This document shows, piece by piece, positions 8,801 to 18,504 of a stretch of 64,000 nt of DNA (positions within the stretch are counted from its first letter, which is position 1; the number at the start of each line of letters is the position of its first letter). A model generated the notes under the pieces. That model worked only from the letters and a program-made list of their open reading frames with translations, was not told the DNA's origin and did not search any database. The position numbers and the translations under genes are program-made. This DNA is from Pectinophora gossypiella (taxonomy: Eukaryota; Arthropoda; Insecta; Lepidoptera; Gelechiidae), in NCBI RefSeq assembly GCF_024362695.1, contig NC_065415.1, positions 12,751,438 to 12,815,437 of the forward strand. Direction: 5' to 3'.

Positions 8801-9480
8801 TAATTTCTAAGAGTTTATACACACTGCGCGGCGGTAATGACTACTAGCGGAAACGCCAGGGCAGGGTGCCTCTGGTCGCCCTGAGGGGACGGTCCAATGA
8901 GGTGTCGATCACTATAAATCTTAAATATATTTAATATTTATATGTTTTCAACAAGTCATGTTCCGAAACTTTGGTACATAGAATAGAACTAAAATAAGTC
9001 AAATACAATTACAAAAATACATACACTATGCACTCACTTACCTTACCTATCAGTAATTCGTCTCTCTAAATTTCAACCCCGACACGTTCACATATCACCG
9101 CAAGTTCGCACCATCAATCTCTGAAAGCCATTTAATTTTACACTAGAGTACAGTTCACAAAAGCCTGTTCCTGTGTTCGCGTTTGTAACAAGACTATTAT
9201 ATATGGCGTAATAAATAACGAAGTAACATTATTGTTTTAAATAAATCATTGCCCGGAAACAGTTCCGTTCTTAAAATGGCCGAAGGAAATAATTCTTCAC
9301 ACAGCTCTTTTTCCGGGATTGACAGGGTAACGGGACCTTGATTGAAAATGTACCTCTACAAATATTAGGAAAACTTTTTGTGTGTGTAGGTGTAATATCT
9401 GAAACTACTATACTTACTGATATAATTTCCATTTGTAAATAAAAGTATATAAAAAGACTACATTTTATTTGTTAATACTT
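8801..9480. other. No feature recognised
   Basis: AT-rich, with a short GC-rich stretch (8855-8895). No repeat was matched to the rest of the window. Confidence 0.35.
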
Positions 9481-9911
9481 CAGGGGGGTTAAAAAGGCCA
9501 CACCAAAGCAATAGGCTAGTTTCCAACTAGTCAAATCTGTAACTTTTTACTATTTAAACGTCAAAACACTTAATTTCTATGGAATTTGTATGAAAGAACA
9601 CACTGTGACGTCATAGAAAAACGTGATAAAATATCAGATTTATTATTATTTACGGTTTTCTTGATTAAAATTCATTAACAAGTTAAATAGAAAAAAGAAA
9701 ATGTTTTTCGCTAGTGTTAGAGCTGTCTCTATTTAGTAATAAGAATTTCATAATTTATCTTGAACCTAGTACACGACCCAATTCACCTAAAAAAGCATTA
9801 TTGCTATTGACATTTGTTGGCATTGCGCACTTAAATTTATATGCGCAAATGTCAAATTGCTATATTGCTTTTTTAGATGATTTGCTTTGATGAGGCCTTT
9901 TAACTCCCCAG
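9481..9911. mobile_element. GGGGGGTTAAAA MITE carrying an inserted repeat
   Basis: The outer ends CAGGGGGGTTAAAAAGGCC and GGCCTTTTAACTCCCCAG are inverted repeats that match the intact 158-bp MITE at 19759-19916. The inner left arm is interrupted after AAGCAAT by the ~265-bp repeat at 9513-9775 and resumes at CAATTCACCTAAAAAAGCA. The duplicated CAAT may be the target duplication of the inserted repeat. The insertion order is therefore clear. Confidence 0.7.
9513..9775 (+). mobile_element. CRE-containing ~260-bp repeat, copy 1 (nested)
   Basis: It begins AGGCTAGTTTCCAACTAGTC, in which CTAGTT and AACTAG form a small hairpin. It continues GTAACTTTTTACT, ATGGAATTTGTATGAAAGA, TGTGACGTCATAGAAAAACG, GTTAAATAGAAAAAAGAAAA and TTTAGTAATAAGAATTTCAT. 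Five other copies are at 15031, 16604, 29829(-), 49895(-) and 51160(-). Complete copies show fixed ends but no terminal inverted repeats, so the class is undecided (Helitron-like or SINE-like). Confidence 0.7.
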
Positions 9912-9984
9912 ATTATCAACGCTAGGTAGATATTATCTTTATTATTTGGCATATAATCATGTGAAAAAAAAAAATACAAGCGGA

Positions 9985-10042
9985 GGCGTTATTGATTTAT
10001 TATTAAATAGCAATTTCTTCCAGGCATCTTTGGAATGAAAGA
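9985..10042 (-). repeat. LINE tail scrap (GCTGGAAGAAATTGC family)
   Basis: On the minus strand CCTGGAAGAAATTGCTATTT resembles the 3' regions at 42308, 45206 and 51657. Confidence 0.4.
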
Positions 10043-10489
10043 AGGTAATAATAAAAATGTCGTATTGCACTTACAATGATACCCACGACTTTATCAAAAG
10101 GGTTTTCGCTAAGCTACCAAACGGCCTTTCAAATAAAAAGTTGCGATTCCATCCTTATTATTAGGTAAATTATTTTACTTACTTACCTAAAACTTTTCAT
10201 CGACATTTAATAACCGCGGAAGACAAAAATATTTCATTATTAGCTTAAATAAGTTTAATGAATTCATAATATAAAGTATTTGACTTTGTTTATGTTCAAA
10301 TATACTTAATGGAGTACTTAAAATTTGGAGTAATTAAATTATATACTTACTGTTTATGTTCATAATGGGGAGTATAATTAGCATTAAACGCATTAAAAGC
10401 TTCATAATGGGCAGTAGGTACCTGATAGATATGTAAATAAATATAATGTGGTCAAATTTGCCACAAATGGCATTAACTTTTTGGGCCGG

Positions 10490-10862
10490 ACAAATGGGGA
10501 GCGCTTCGGGCTCTGTTGTGCCCTGTTGAGCGCGAATCCGGGCTCAGGGCGTCGTCTGAGAAGATTTTATTGAAAGTATTAACAGACACTCCGCCTAGTT
10601 TGGGATCCTCTGTTCATTTACAATATTTATTATGTACCCAAGCGGAGGTTCGTGTTGCTCTATGTACCTCACCCATGTGGTTTCTTTCTTTTTTTGTTAT
10701 TTCTGATAATAAACACGATTTTTTTTTTAATCCTAGTGGGCCGACATTGATAAGCGACGAACCCCCCGCCGCCGATACCCCGATTCGCCGATTTCTCGTG
10801 TTCGACGATATCGAGGTCCTGAAGTGGTCTGATTGGCCACGTGCATGGGTAGATTAATTGGG
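10490..10862. other. Unassigned, two GC-rich blocks
   Basis: Blocks at 10490-10620 (GGCGCTTCGGGCTCTGTTG-like, then GGCGTCGTCTGAGAAGATTT) and 10735-10855 (CGACGAACCCCCCGCCGCC, then TTCGACGATATCGAGGTCCT) are separated by AT-rich sequence with a T run. A 113-codon plus-strand frame spans both but shows no domain. The blocks look like retroelement sequence. The phrase TCGACGATATCGAGG is echoed by GTCGACGATTTCC at 16978. Confidence 0.3.
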
Positions 10863-10899
10863 TCGTCAGCTTCGTATTTAACGTCCTTACGGGATACGT

Positions 10900-11215
10900 C
10901 TTTACGGGATTTGCGGATAATACCCCCGATTTTAATTTTAATTTTATTAACATAAAATTAGGAGGTCATAACTTAAAAATTATGTCTGTCATTTTCTTAT
11001 CCGCAAACAGGAAGGGACGGACTACTGTTAATTTTAAAATGAATTAATAACCCGGGCGAATAAAATAGGCAATTCTCCAATATAAAATTTTGGAAGGGTT
11101 TTTTGAATTTTTTTTGAATTGTGTGTTCTATAAATTTTATGTCTGTCGATTACGGCGGATAAGAAAATGACAGGTATAATTTAAAATAAACTTAGATGGT
11201 GTGTACCGGAATCAG
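10900..11215. repeat. Repeat with CATTTTCTTATCCGC in inverted copies
   Basis: GTCTGTCATTTTCTTATCCGC (10984-11003 region) and its reverse GGCGGATAAGAAAATGACAG (11156-11175) lie in opposite orientation about 170 bp apart, suggesting two halves of one inverted-repeat element or two insertions. The same sequence is at 13300-13392, 34128-34178, 36620-36762 and 54838-55085, usually followed by TTAAAATAAACTTAGATGGT. Confidence 0.5.
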
Positions 11216-11234
11216 CACCATTATACTTTTTAAC

Positions 11235-11570
11235 AACCTCCGTGGTCTAGTAGTTAGAGCGTTAGGCTCACGATCTGGAGGTCCGGGTTCGATTCCAGAT
11301 GGGGACATTGTCGAAATCACTTAGTGAGATTGTCCTTTGTTTGATAAGGACTTTTCAGGCTTGAATCACCTGATTGTCCGAAAAAGTAAGAAGATTTCGT
11401 GCTTCGGAGGGCACGTTAAGCCGCTGGTCCCGGCTATTAGCCGTAAAAACACCTCTACCAACCCGCAGTGGAGCAGCGTGGTGGAGTATGCTCCATACCC
11501 CCTGCGGTTGATTGAGGAGAGGCCTGTGGCTAGCAGAGGGACGTATATAGGCTGTTTATGTATGTAGGTA
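11235..11570 (+). mobile_element. tRNA-derived SINE, full-length (SINE-A type)
   Basis: The head CCTCCGTGGTCTAGTAGTTA.. gives an A box at ~11245-11256 and GGTTCGATTCC at 11287-11297 is a near-perfect Pol III B box. The body includes GTTTGATAAGGACTTTTCAG, GATTGTCCGAAAAAGTAAGA and GGCACGTTAAGCCGCTGGTC. The 3' part (GGAGCAGCGTGGTGGAGTAT .. GGACGTATATAGGCTGTTTA, TGTATGTA tail) resembles RTE LINE 3' ends. The layout matches what I recall of HaSE1 from Helicoverpa armigera. An antisense full copy with target duplications is at 37246-37570. Confidence 0.8.
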
Positions 11571-12108
11571 TTCTTTATAAATTATGAATATGACAATTAC
11601 TGGATTAAATTGTCGCTTTTCGTAATCGTTTGTAACTTGGCTAAGGCCCCTGGTAATACTAATAGACCCTTATTTCACCCTTAAATCTGTACTACGTAGT
11701 ATAAACATTGTTATTTTTGCTTTGTGTTTCCAATTAAAAGTAAAAATCTGAAGTAATATCGGAAATTGTGAGTTTATAAAACAAACTTCCATGTACTGCA
11801 CGAATAGTTACGAACTAAAACCTTTTATCGGAACGGATAACAAGCCCGTTAAGGAAGTTGCACAACAATAATTTGAGAGTATCCCCAAGTATTGAATTCG
11901 TTGTTATTTTCCCAATAAGGGTTGCCATGGTAAATAATTAAGGAAACAGTCGTATGGCCCAACCGGTGAAAACGATCCCGCATGATCGTAATATTGTTTT
12001 TCTAAGACATGTATTTAACCATATGTGAAATCTTTACATTAATTTTATTTATTGAGAAATGTTAACAGCACGCGACCTTAAATAAACTATAAGTAAGTAC
12101 AAACATAT
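11571..12108. other. No feature recognised
   Basis: AT-rich. Nothing identified beyond low-complexity runs. Confidence 0.4.
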
Positions 12109-12118
12109 ATTAACATAT

Positions 12119-12405
12119 CATCATCACCAGCCCATTAACATCCCCACTGCAGGGCAGGGGCCTTGCCTGTGGATGTATAGGGAGATCGGGCCTTAAACCA
12201 CCACGCGGGCCCAGTGTGGATTGGTGGTTATTAACTACTGCTAATGCAACCGGGACCAACGGCTTAACGTGCCTTCCGAAACACGGAGGAGCTCAAGATA
12301 ATTTTATTTTTGTGGTCACCCATCCTATGACCAGCCTTTGCGAAAGTTGCTTAACTTCAACAATCGCAGACCGAGCGCGTTTACCGCTGCACCACCGAAC
12401 TCCTC
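12119..12405 (-). mobile_element. Chimeric 5S rRNA/tRNA-type SINE with 10-bp TSD
   Basis: On the minus strand the head reads GGTGGTGCAGCGGTAAACGC (A-box-like) and then GAAGTTAAGCAAC .. GGCTGGTCATAGGATGGGTG-ACC. This is the internal-promoter region of 5S rRNA (A box, intermediate element, C box). The body GTTTCGGAAGGCACGTTAAG is shared with the tRNA SINEs here. The 3' end is GGGCTGGTGATGATG. It is flanked by ATTAACATAT at 12109-12118 and 12406-12415. It resembles the HaSE3 type that I recall from Helicoverpa armigera. Pol III transcription through the 5S-type promoter is inferred. Confidence 0.85.
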
Positions 12406-12429
12406 ATTAACATATATTACGGACAATTT

Positions 12430-12740
12430 ATAGTTTGACAGATTAATTTATTAAACACAAAACAACATACAGTTATCTATAAATAGAAAAACTCCTCTAA
12501 GGCCGAGGCAAAGTGCCCAAAAGACTGGCACTTTTTCCCCTTTGAACAGCTAAACCAACCCTTTGACAAAAGTAGCTGCCAGCCCTTGGGTCATGCGTTG
12601 CCTCCACGAGATGCTTCGAAAGGTCCTTAATGAAACTTTTTGTCTCCGGGCCAAATGGTCCCATCGTCTCAACGGCAAAAGGTACAAATAAACAGGACTG
12701 ACCCAGACACTTCCTTTTCTTAAGGCGCTCTGCCATAAAA
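12430..12740 (-). pseudogene. LINE ORF2 C-terminal remnant (VETMGPFGPE type)
   Basis: The minus strand encodes AERLKKRKCLGQSCLFVPFA, then VETMGPFGPETKSFIKDLSK, HLVEATHDPRAGSYFCQRVG and LAVQRGKSASLLGTLP. The motif (F/V)VP(V/F)AVET(L/M)GP, followed by (T/S)GDPR..(Y/F)..QR(L/V)(S/G)(V/L)A(I/V)QRG(N/K)..S, is the C-terminal domain attached to some LINE reverse transcriptases. All RT motifs are absent, so it is 5'-truncated. The frame is otherwise open. The downstream 3' UTR ends near 12430. Confidence 0.75.
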
Positions 12741-12769
12741 GTACAAACATAAACTTACTGAGGCCAATT

Positions 12770-13058
12770 TTATGAGAACGTACTGTACTCTTATATGAAC
12801 TAATCTACATTCATATAAACTGTCGCTGTGTGATATAAGTTGGCTATGTGGGTATTATTAATACTCCATTCCAAATTGATAATACCAACATAGTTTTAAA
12901 ATAGTTCTCAATGTATGTGTCATTTTCCGTATGTAGTTCATGGCTGGCGAAATATTTGTAGGTACTAAATTCATTCTTGTAAGTATTGTTGGTTTGTGTC
13001 TGTAATACTGTAATTTCTTTAATGTATAAAAAAGACTTTTGAAATCAATCAATCAATC
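12770..13058 (+). mobile_element. Retroposed element with (AATC)n tail and 13-bp TSD
   Basis: The 289-bp insert lies between two exact copies of ACTGAGGCCAATT (12757-12769 and 13059-13071) and ends in GAAATCAATCAATCAATC. Long duplications and a short tandem tail are signs of target-primed reverse transcription. No tRNA-like head is visible, so it is more likely a 5'-truncated LINE 3' end than a SINE. Its sequence does not match other elements in the window. Confidence 0.8.
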
Positions 13059-13299
13059 ACTGAGGCCAATTACAACCTTCCACATAATAGTTTTGTATAT
13101 TATTTTTTCTGTAAATATCTTGTGTTCAATAAAATCTTTCATTATTATTTTCTTTTCGTGTCAAAACTTTTATTTCATGTCTGTGCTATGATCCCGTGAT
13201 GCCCGTTGGCACTCTGTGTAATAGGGACTCTTCCCTAGCGGCCGGTAAACATCTCGCACTATTGTGTTGTATGCGGGTTTTGTGGATATTGGCACCAAG

Positions 13300-13392
13300 T
13301 CCTGCAGACACCTAATTTTATTTTAAGTTACGCCTGTCATTTTCTTATCCGCCGCAAAGGAAAGGGACGTACGACTGACAGCTGTTAATTTG
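13300..13392 (-). repeat. CATTTTCTTATCCGC repeat, fragment
   Basis: CTGTCATTTTCTTATCCGCC, then GGAAAGGGACGTACGACTG and CAGCTGTTAAT, with TGCAGACACCTAATTTTATT upstream. Antisense partner of the copies at 36620 and 54838. Confidence 0.5.
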
Positions 13393-13394
13393 TT

Positions 13395-13492
13395 GGAGGT
13401 TCTTATCGCGTTATTATAAGAGATATGAGACTCCCGATATTTCAATACTGTTGCAAGTGCCATGATCACGGGACGACTGAGTTGAGTCGTGT
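13395..13492 (+). mobile_element. Compact inverted-repeat element, core fragment
   Basis: GGTTCTTATCGCG, then GATATGAGACTCCCGATATT and GTTGCAAGTGCCATGATCAC, GGGACGACTG. It is the core and one shoulder of the family at 36376 and 37935. The termini are lost. Confidence 0.65.
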
Positions 13493-13495
13493 TTT

Positions 13496-14206
13496 ATTTA
13501 ACTGGTAATATAGATGGCGTTGTATAGCATTAACGTGATAATTACATATCTTATTTCATCAAAATGCAAATGCAGAAACATATATATGTCGCAGGGATAT
13601 GATAAAAACAGGGATTTGATCAAATCTCGGAAGATGTTAAAATAACAACACGATTTTATCTTTTCCCTAAACTAATCTAGTGAATTGAACAAATCCCTAA
13701 ATTGGTTCAGTGAAATGACAAAAATAATTTTGCTTTGGTATTTTAAAGGTTTATTTGGTAATTCTTCACAAAATTTAAAAGATTTGCTGATAAAATGAAA
13801 GACACTTCTTCTAAGAAATTCAAAGATATATTAGTTGGTTCCACCGTTTTGGTTGATGTACCATCTACGTAGATTTGTTTAGGGAAAAGATAAAATCGTG
13901 TTGTTATTTTAACATCCTCCGTGATTTGATCAAATCCCTTAGGGAATTGATCAAATCCCCGTTTTTATCATATCCCTGCGACATATAGATTATATAGGGT
14001 GCTATTGGTGTCTTTTTATTACGTCTAGGCACAATTACATCTTCCACTGATGTTAATATAGGCAGGAACATAATTTTATATATTGTGATCCAAATATTAA
14101 GCAACAATTAATTAAAAGTACTGAGAAAATAGATTATTATCACGTTAAATCTCAACAGCGCCATCTGTATTATTTTTGGGGAACGAAGACTGGAAAGTCC
14201 CTCATT
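13496..14206. mobile_element. GATGGCGCTG MITE, copy 2, interrupted
   Basis: The left arm AATATAGATGGCGTTG .. TTAACGTGATAATTAC (13508-13548) and right arm TCACGTTAAATCTCAACAGC..GCCATCTGTATTATT (14139-14176) and GGAAAGTCCCTC are the ends of the family at 84-500. The middle is interrupted by a complete younger TIR element (13587-13983). Confidence 0.55.
13587..13983. mobile_element. TIR element (TGTCGCAGGGATATGA ends) nested in a MITE
   Basis: A 397-bp element with inverted repeats of roughly 90 bp: TGTCGCAGGGATATGATAAA, GGGATTTGATCAAAT, GATGTTAAAATAACAACACG and TTTTATCTTTTCCCTAAAC recur as reverse complement at the right. The right arm has one extra copy of the GGGATTTGATCAA motif. Flanking TATA (13583-13586 and 13984-13987) may be a 4-bp target duplication. 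The centre is AT-rich with stops in all frames. Confidence 0.8.
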
Positions 14207-14707
14207 GTAATATTACAAAAAATCCTACATCAGAACGTTTATGGTAGGTAGGTACCACCTCTATTTGCATAGAGCTTAAGGTTAATATTACACACAAACT
14301 CTCTACGTAAACCGATCACAACAAAATAGGCAAAATTACTTTTTATGTGATTGTAAAAGAGGGGATCGTATGTATATCCTGTTTTTCTTTGAACAGCTTT
14401 AGGTGGAACATCAAACACTTAGTTGTAAGCGGATTGCGCTGGTACCATGCATGCAAAGTAGGCTTATATAAAGATTTACGAATTTTATTGGCCCGATATT
14501 GTGGTTGTGGATTGTAGAACTCTGAAAGCTGCCGAGTTATTTTGAATGTGTTTACGTACAAGTGGTTTTTGGATAGTAATATATTATGATAAACATAGGA
14601 AGACATAAATACTGACGTTGTAAGGTTACTTTCCAAGGTCCGAGCTTAATTTCACGCCGGAGCAGCTGCTCAATCTCTACACAGCGCAAGTACGCTGTAT
14701 GACTGCT
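14207..14707. other. No feature recognised
   Basis: AT-rich. A 97-codon minus-strand frame at 14343-14636 shows no recognisable motif and no coding-like composition. Confidence 0.4.
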
Positions 14708-14868
14708 GAGGGGTAAAAAATTGCATATTGAAGCAATTCATGTCAAAAAAGCAATATTGAAATTTGATATTTGCGGATATAAAAGTAAGTGCGCAATGCA
14801 CACAAATCTCAAATAGAAATATTGCTTTTTTTGATGGATTGCTGTAATGTGGCCTTTTGAGAACAGGG
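14708..14868. mobile_element. GGGGGGTTAAAA MITE, diverged copy
   Basis: The left arm GAGGGGTAAAAAATTGC..GAAGCAATTCATGTC and right arm GATGGATTGCTGTAATGTGG-CCTTTTGAGAACAGGG are degenerate inverted repeats. The centre AAAAGTAAGTGCGCAATGCA matches the intact copy at 19759-19916. Confidence 0.65.
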
Positions 14869-15030
14869 AGTCTCTTATAAAGAAATAATAATAATACATA
14901 CAACACATATAAACGCAACATGAAAAACAATTACAAAAGTGACATGAGAAGCACAATCGCCTATAAACTTTGTAGTTTATTTTGATTTTAACTAACTTTG
15001 ATCAAACGGTATTAGAATTTTATGATTAAC

Positions 15031-15300
15031 AGCGTAGTTTCCAACTAGTCAAATCAGTTACTTTTCACTAAACATCAAAACACGAAATTAAGTACTATGG
15101 AATTTGTATGAAAAAGCATCCTGAGACGTCATAGAAAAACGTGACAAAATGTCGCACTCACTATTACATTTTTCGTTATTAAAATTCATGAATAAGTTAA
15201 GTAGAAAAAAAGGAAACGTTTTTTGTCAGTTTTAGATGTGTTTCTATTTAGTAATCAGAATATCATAATTTTTCTTTGACGTCGGAAGCTACTCAATTAT
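15031..15300 (+). mobile_element. CRE-containing ~260-bp repeat, copy 2
   Basis: GTAGTTTCCAACTAGTCAAA, CTATGGAATTTGTATGAAAA, GAGACGTCATAGAAAAACGT and AGAAAAAAGGAAACG, ending in TTTCTTTGACGTCGG and ACTCAATTAT as in copy 3. Here the CRE-like site reads GACGTCA with GA rather than TG before it. Confidence 0.7.
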
Positions 15301-16355
15301 TGATGATATTAAATTAACTATTTAACCCACTTTTGCCTATCCCTGCTCGAAACATCCCAATCGTAGTGACGTCATGCTTTGTGTACCAACTTAAGATACC
15401 CGCTAAGTCCATTTATCCGGACCGGACCACTCCATCGGACCAATCGACATGATGGATGAGTGTATTGTAACCAAACAGTTCATGAAGACGGCTGATATTA
15501 TCCCAAGATTACCGCCTTTCATAAGCTTTCCTTTACATTGGATGGTTTTCTTTGGTCTACCAATCTACTAATAATATTAAAGGTATATTCATTATACAAT
15601 ATATACGTATATGTATCGTACTTATATTAAATATTTTGATTTACTTGATCCCCGAACCGTTCAGGGGCAATTATGGCGCAGACAGACAGAAAGACGCACA
15701 GACACACAAAAAAGGGATGAAGTTTATAACACTCCTCTTTATTGCGTCCAGGGTTAAAAAACAATCGCATAGATTTTTAACACCAACAACACAGCCAAAC
15801 CCACACATATGGAACAGATGAAATGAGGCGTCTGTAAAATACCAGACTTGTTAAATCAAGTTAGGTAGGCAGCCCTGTGACGGGATAACGCTAGGGAGGC
15901 GATGATGTAGACTGAAACGACGAGAGGTTTGAATGGCTGAAAGATTGTTGACACGTTCGGGGATTATAGTGTTCTGAACTGTCTGTTGTTGTATTAAAGC
16001 CTGTTTTATATAACATACCTAATTGGAGCGTGTTAGCTAACTGGTTAACACTGGTAACTACCGGTATATCTTTACCACCCAGGTGCCCAAGTGTCACGTG
16101 ACGCTATCAACTGTATATATTAAATTCCTGGTGTCCTTAAAGTGTTAAACTAAAGGAAGATTCTCGCAACCCACACGCAATACAAGTTTCCAAAATTTCA
16201 ACATATTGCTTGCTGAAACTGTAACTAGGAAGCCAATAGGAAATACTCCACTTTAAACAAAGGTACATCGACGTACTATTTTGAGTTGTGACCTCTAATG
16301 GAGTAGGTATTTAGAGTGAGGGAATGTGTGGTGTGTGGAGTGGGTTCATTTCTAG
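15301..16355. other. No feature recognised
   Basis: About 1 kb of AT-rich sequence. Frames at 15552-15821(+) and 15891-16097(-) carry no motif. A CAGACAGACAGAAAGACGCA simple stretch lies near 15680. Confidence 0.35.
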
Positions 16356-16359
16356 TTTC

Positions 16360-16474
16360 TAGGATAGATTCGCCCTCTATTACATGGAACTTAAACATAG
16401 TTGGAAAGGAGTGGGTGTATAAACCTACTATACCTCTGGCTACTGGCGTAATGTTATGTTATGTTAATATATAA
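16360..16474 (+). repeat. LINE 3' end with (ATGTT)n tail
   Basis: CCCTCTATTACATGG, CTTAAACATAGTTGGAAAGG, GTGGGTGTATAAACC, then ATGTTATGTTATGTTAA. The arrangement mirrors 46960-47212, whose end reads CAGGCGTGATGC TATGTTATGTTA. Confidence 0.5.
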
Positions 16475-16603
16475 TGAAGTGGACAGAAACCCTTGTAACG
16501 AAGAGTAATAGAGAGTAAAATAAGTAATTTTTTTGATACGAATATTCTAAGATGGATATGTATGAACCGTGTCATGACAGGTGACAAGCTTGCCCGTAAT
16601 AAT

Positions 16604-16862
16604 AGGCTAGTTACCAACTAGTCAAATCAGTTACTTTTTAAAAGTCAAAATACTAAATTACTATGGAATTTGTATGAAAAAGCAACCTATGACGTCATAG
16701 AAAAACGTGACAAAATGTCGCAGTTATTATTAAATTTTTCTTTATTGAAATTTATAGATAAGTTAAATAGAAAAAAGAAAACGTTTTTGGTCACCTTTAG
16801 ATCTTATTTAGTAATCAGAATTTCATAATTTATCTTTGACTTAGGAAACTACCTACTCAATT
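16604..16862 (+). mobile_element. CRE-containing ~260-bp repeat, copy 3
   Basis: It starts TAGGCTAGTTACCAACTAGT and has CTATGGAATTTGTATGAAAA, CTATGACGTCATAGAAAAAC (an extended palindrome CTATGACGTCATAG) and GTAATCAGAATTTCATAATT. It ends CTTAGGAAACTACCTACTCA, close to the end of copy 2. Confidence 0.75.
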
Positions 16863-16864
16863 AT

Positions 16865-17175
16865 CGAAGGAATCGATATACGACACCGGCGACCCGATTA
16901 CTCTAGCAATAGAGGCGACCAATCAGCTTGCGACAACAAATACTTCAGGACCCCGATATCGACCACGCCGGTATGGTCGACGATTTCCCTCATTCGGCGC
17001 TTATCGATATCGACACACTACTAGTTCGATTCGTTCTTACAAATATAGGTAATCTTCGCAAACGACGCCCTGAGCCGAGGTTCGCGCCCAGGTAGGCTCC
17101 GTCAGGTCTGTTGTCTTAAATTTTGTGCCGGGTGAGAGCCCGACAGTTAATGACATTTTGGGAAAGATTTGCAGG
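16865..17175. repeat. GC-richer interspersed repeat, unclassified
   Basis: Contains GGACCCCGATATCGACCACG, GTATGGTCGACGATTTCCCT, ACGACGCCCTGAGCCGAGGT and TGCCGGGTGAGAGCCCGAC. The composition contrasts with the neighbours. I recall similar text from many lepidopteran genomes but cannot assign a superfamily. CGATATCG and TATCGATATCGA palindromes are prominent. Confidence 0.35.
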
Positions 17176-17254
17176 TGAACTGAACGCACGCCGCTATACA
17201 GCGATTTGTCTCTTCACATTAATTAAATTATATAGTTGCCGACTCATCACTAAT

Positions 17255-17460
17255 TTAAGAGCCACGCTCTTCTCGGTGTAGCATTGTCCATGCTACTTTT
17301 TTAGGGAAAAATAGGGCAGTCGTTTCCCTCTTGCCTTCCGCCCCGCAGTACTCTGTCTGACGCGACTAAGATGGCGCCCAGAGTAGTAGGACTGCTGTCC
17401 TCCACCTATAAATAGTAGTGACAGTTAACTGCTGTCCTCTGTCAGGTTCCAGGTTGTTGC
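17255..17460 (-). mobile_element. TGA-tailed retroelement unit, antisense, truncated
   Basis: CACGCTCTTCTCGGTGTAGC, CATGCTACTTTTTTAGGGAA, CTTGCCTTCCGCCCCGCAGT, TGGCGCCCAGAGTAGTAGGA, CTGTCAGGTTCCAGG: reverse complement of the complete copy at 62596-62899. Confidence 0.7.
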
Positions 17461-18360
17461 CGGTTGGGTTGGAGGTGGTTAGGTTGCAGTTGCCCCTACG
17501 TTTATTTAATTTTTTTCTTCAGTACCTTGACGTTGGCAGAATCATCGTTCCTGAACGGTACAGTCATGAACAATATGAAGTGAAGTGAACGCATTGTATG
17601 CTTTTTGTTCCCCCCGAGTGCCTGGAGCAACTTTTTATTACCACGGGACTTAAAAGCATCATAATATAAGTAACGTAGTCTCTAAAGTTTCCCAGTTCCC
17701 TAGTTCCGGGCTATAATCTCGAATTATTATGTACCTATATCGAAAACAGTTTACAAGTCCACGGGTATTCAAGTCAAGGCAAGTTTAGTAAGTTCGACAG
17801 TAAATATAAATTTCAAGTTTAAACTGGAGACAAATCCGCACATCTTATACACAAGTTGGCCCGAAGCGCCAAGTTATGATTTATTTGCATCCAATTGGAT
17901 CTAGGAACATTGTCTGGAACTTTTTCCTAAGAAATTCTTAAAGGCGTCTTTACAAATGGCAGTTAAATAGAAGAATAAATAGAAGTTTTATATTTACCAA
18001 CTTTAAGGAAAATACAAAAAATAAATATTGTTTCAGAATATTAATTCTTTGAAAATGAACTACATATTACATATCTGTGGTATTTTTCATTCCATTTTTA
18101 AATATATTATGCAAGGAGTTTTTATTTTATACAAGGGTTGGTGATATATTAGTTTAAATATTTTCACAAACAAGGTTTTATTACATTTTAAATAACAGAT
18201 CCGATTTAAGCGAAAAATATAAGTTTGACCAATTTTAAAACTAAATAATAGTTTTTTTAATAAATGGTATTTTCGTTTCGTTTTCATAAAAAATAGCCAG
18301 GAATAACAGATAAATTAAATAAAAACTTTTTGATATAACGGCTGTAAAATATTTTTATAA
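17461..18360. other. No feature recognised
   Basis: Very AT-rich (17950-18360 almost entirely A/T). I see no ORF or structured repeat of note. Confidence 0.4.
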
Positions 18361-18500
18361 ACTGTATCTTGCAGCGCGACTGTCGCGCGGATGCAGCGCT
18401 GTAGCAACGCGACTAATTTGAAGGTTCCGTACACGCGTTTTACCCATTTTTACTATTTTACCAATATCCATAACATTTCTAAATACACGTAGGCAAGTAT
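18361..18500. repeat. Repeat block GCGACTAATTTGAA
   Basis: CAACGCGACTAATTTGAAGG, TTCCGTACACGCG and TTTTACCCATTTTTACTATT. AAACGCGACTAATTTGAA .. ACGGTACACGGG recurs at 42595-42640. Confidence 0.4.
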
Positions 18501-18504
18501 AGTA

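Noticed and set aside
10516..10857. 113-codon plus-strand open frame
   Set aside because: It spans two GC-rich repeat-like blocks joined by a T run; no domain and no start or splice context.
12314..12360. 5S rRNA gene
   Set aside because: Only the internal-promoter part is 5S-like, it is fused to a SINE body and bounded by target duplications.
16870..17170. Host promoter or CpG island
   Set aside because: I recall the sequence as a dispersed lepidopteran repeat and part of its vocabulary recurs at 10735-10855, so repeat origin is likelier.
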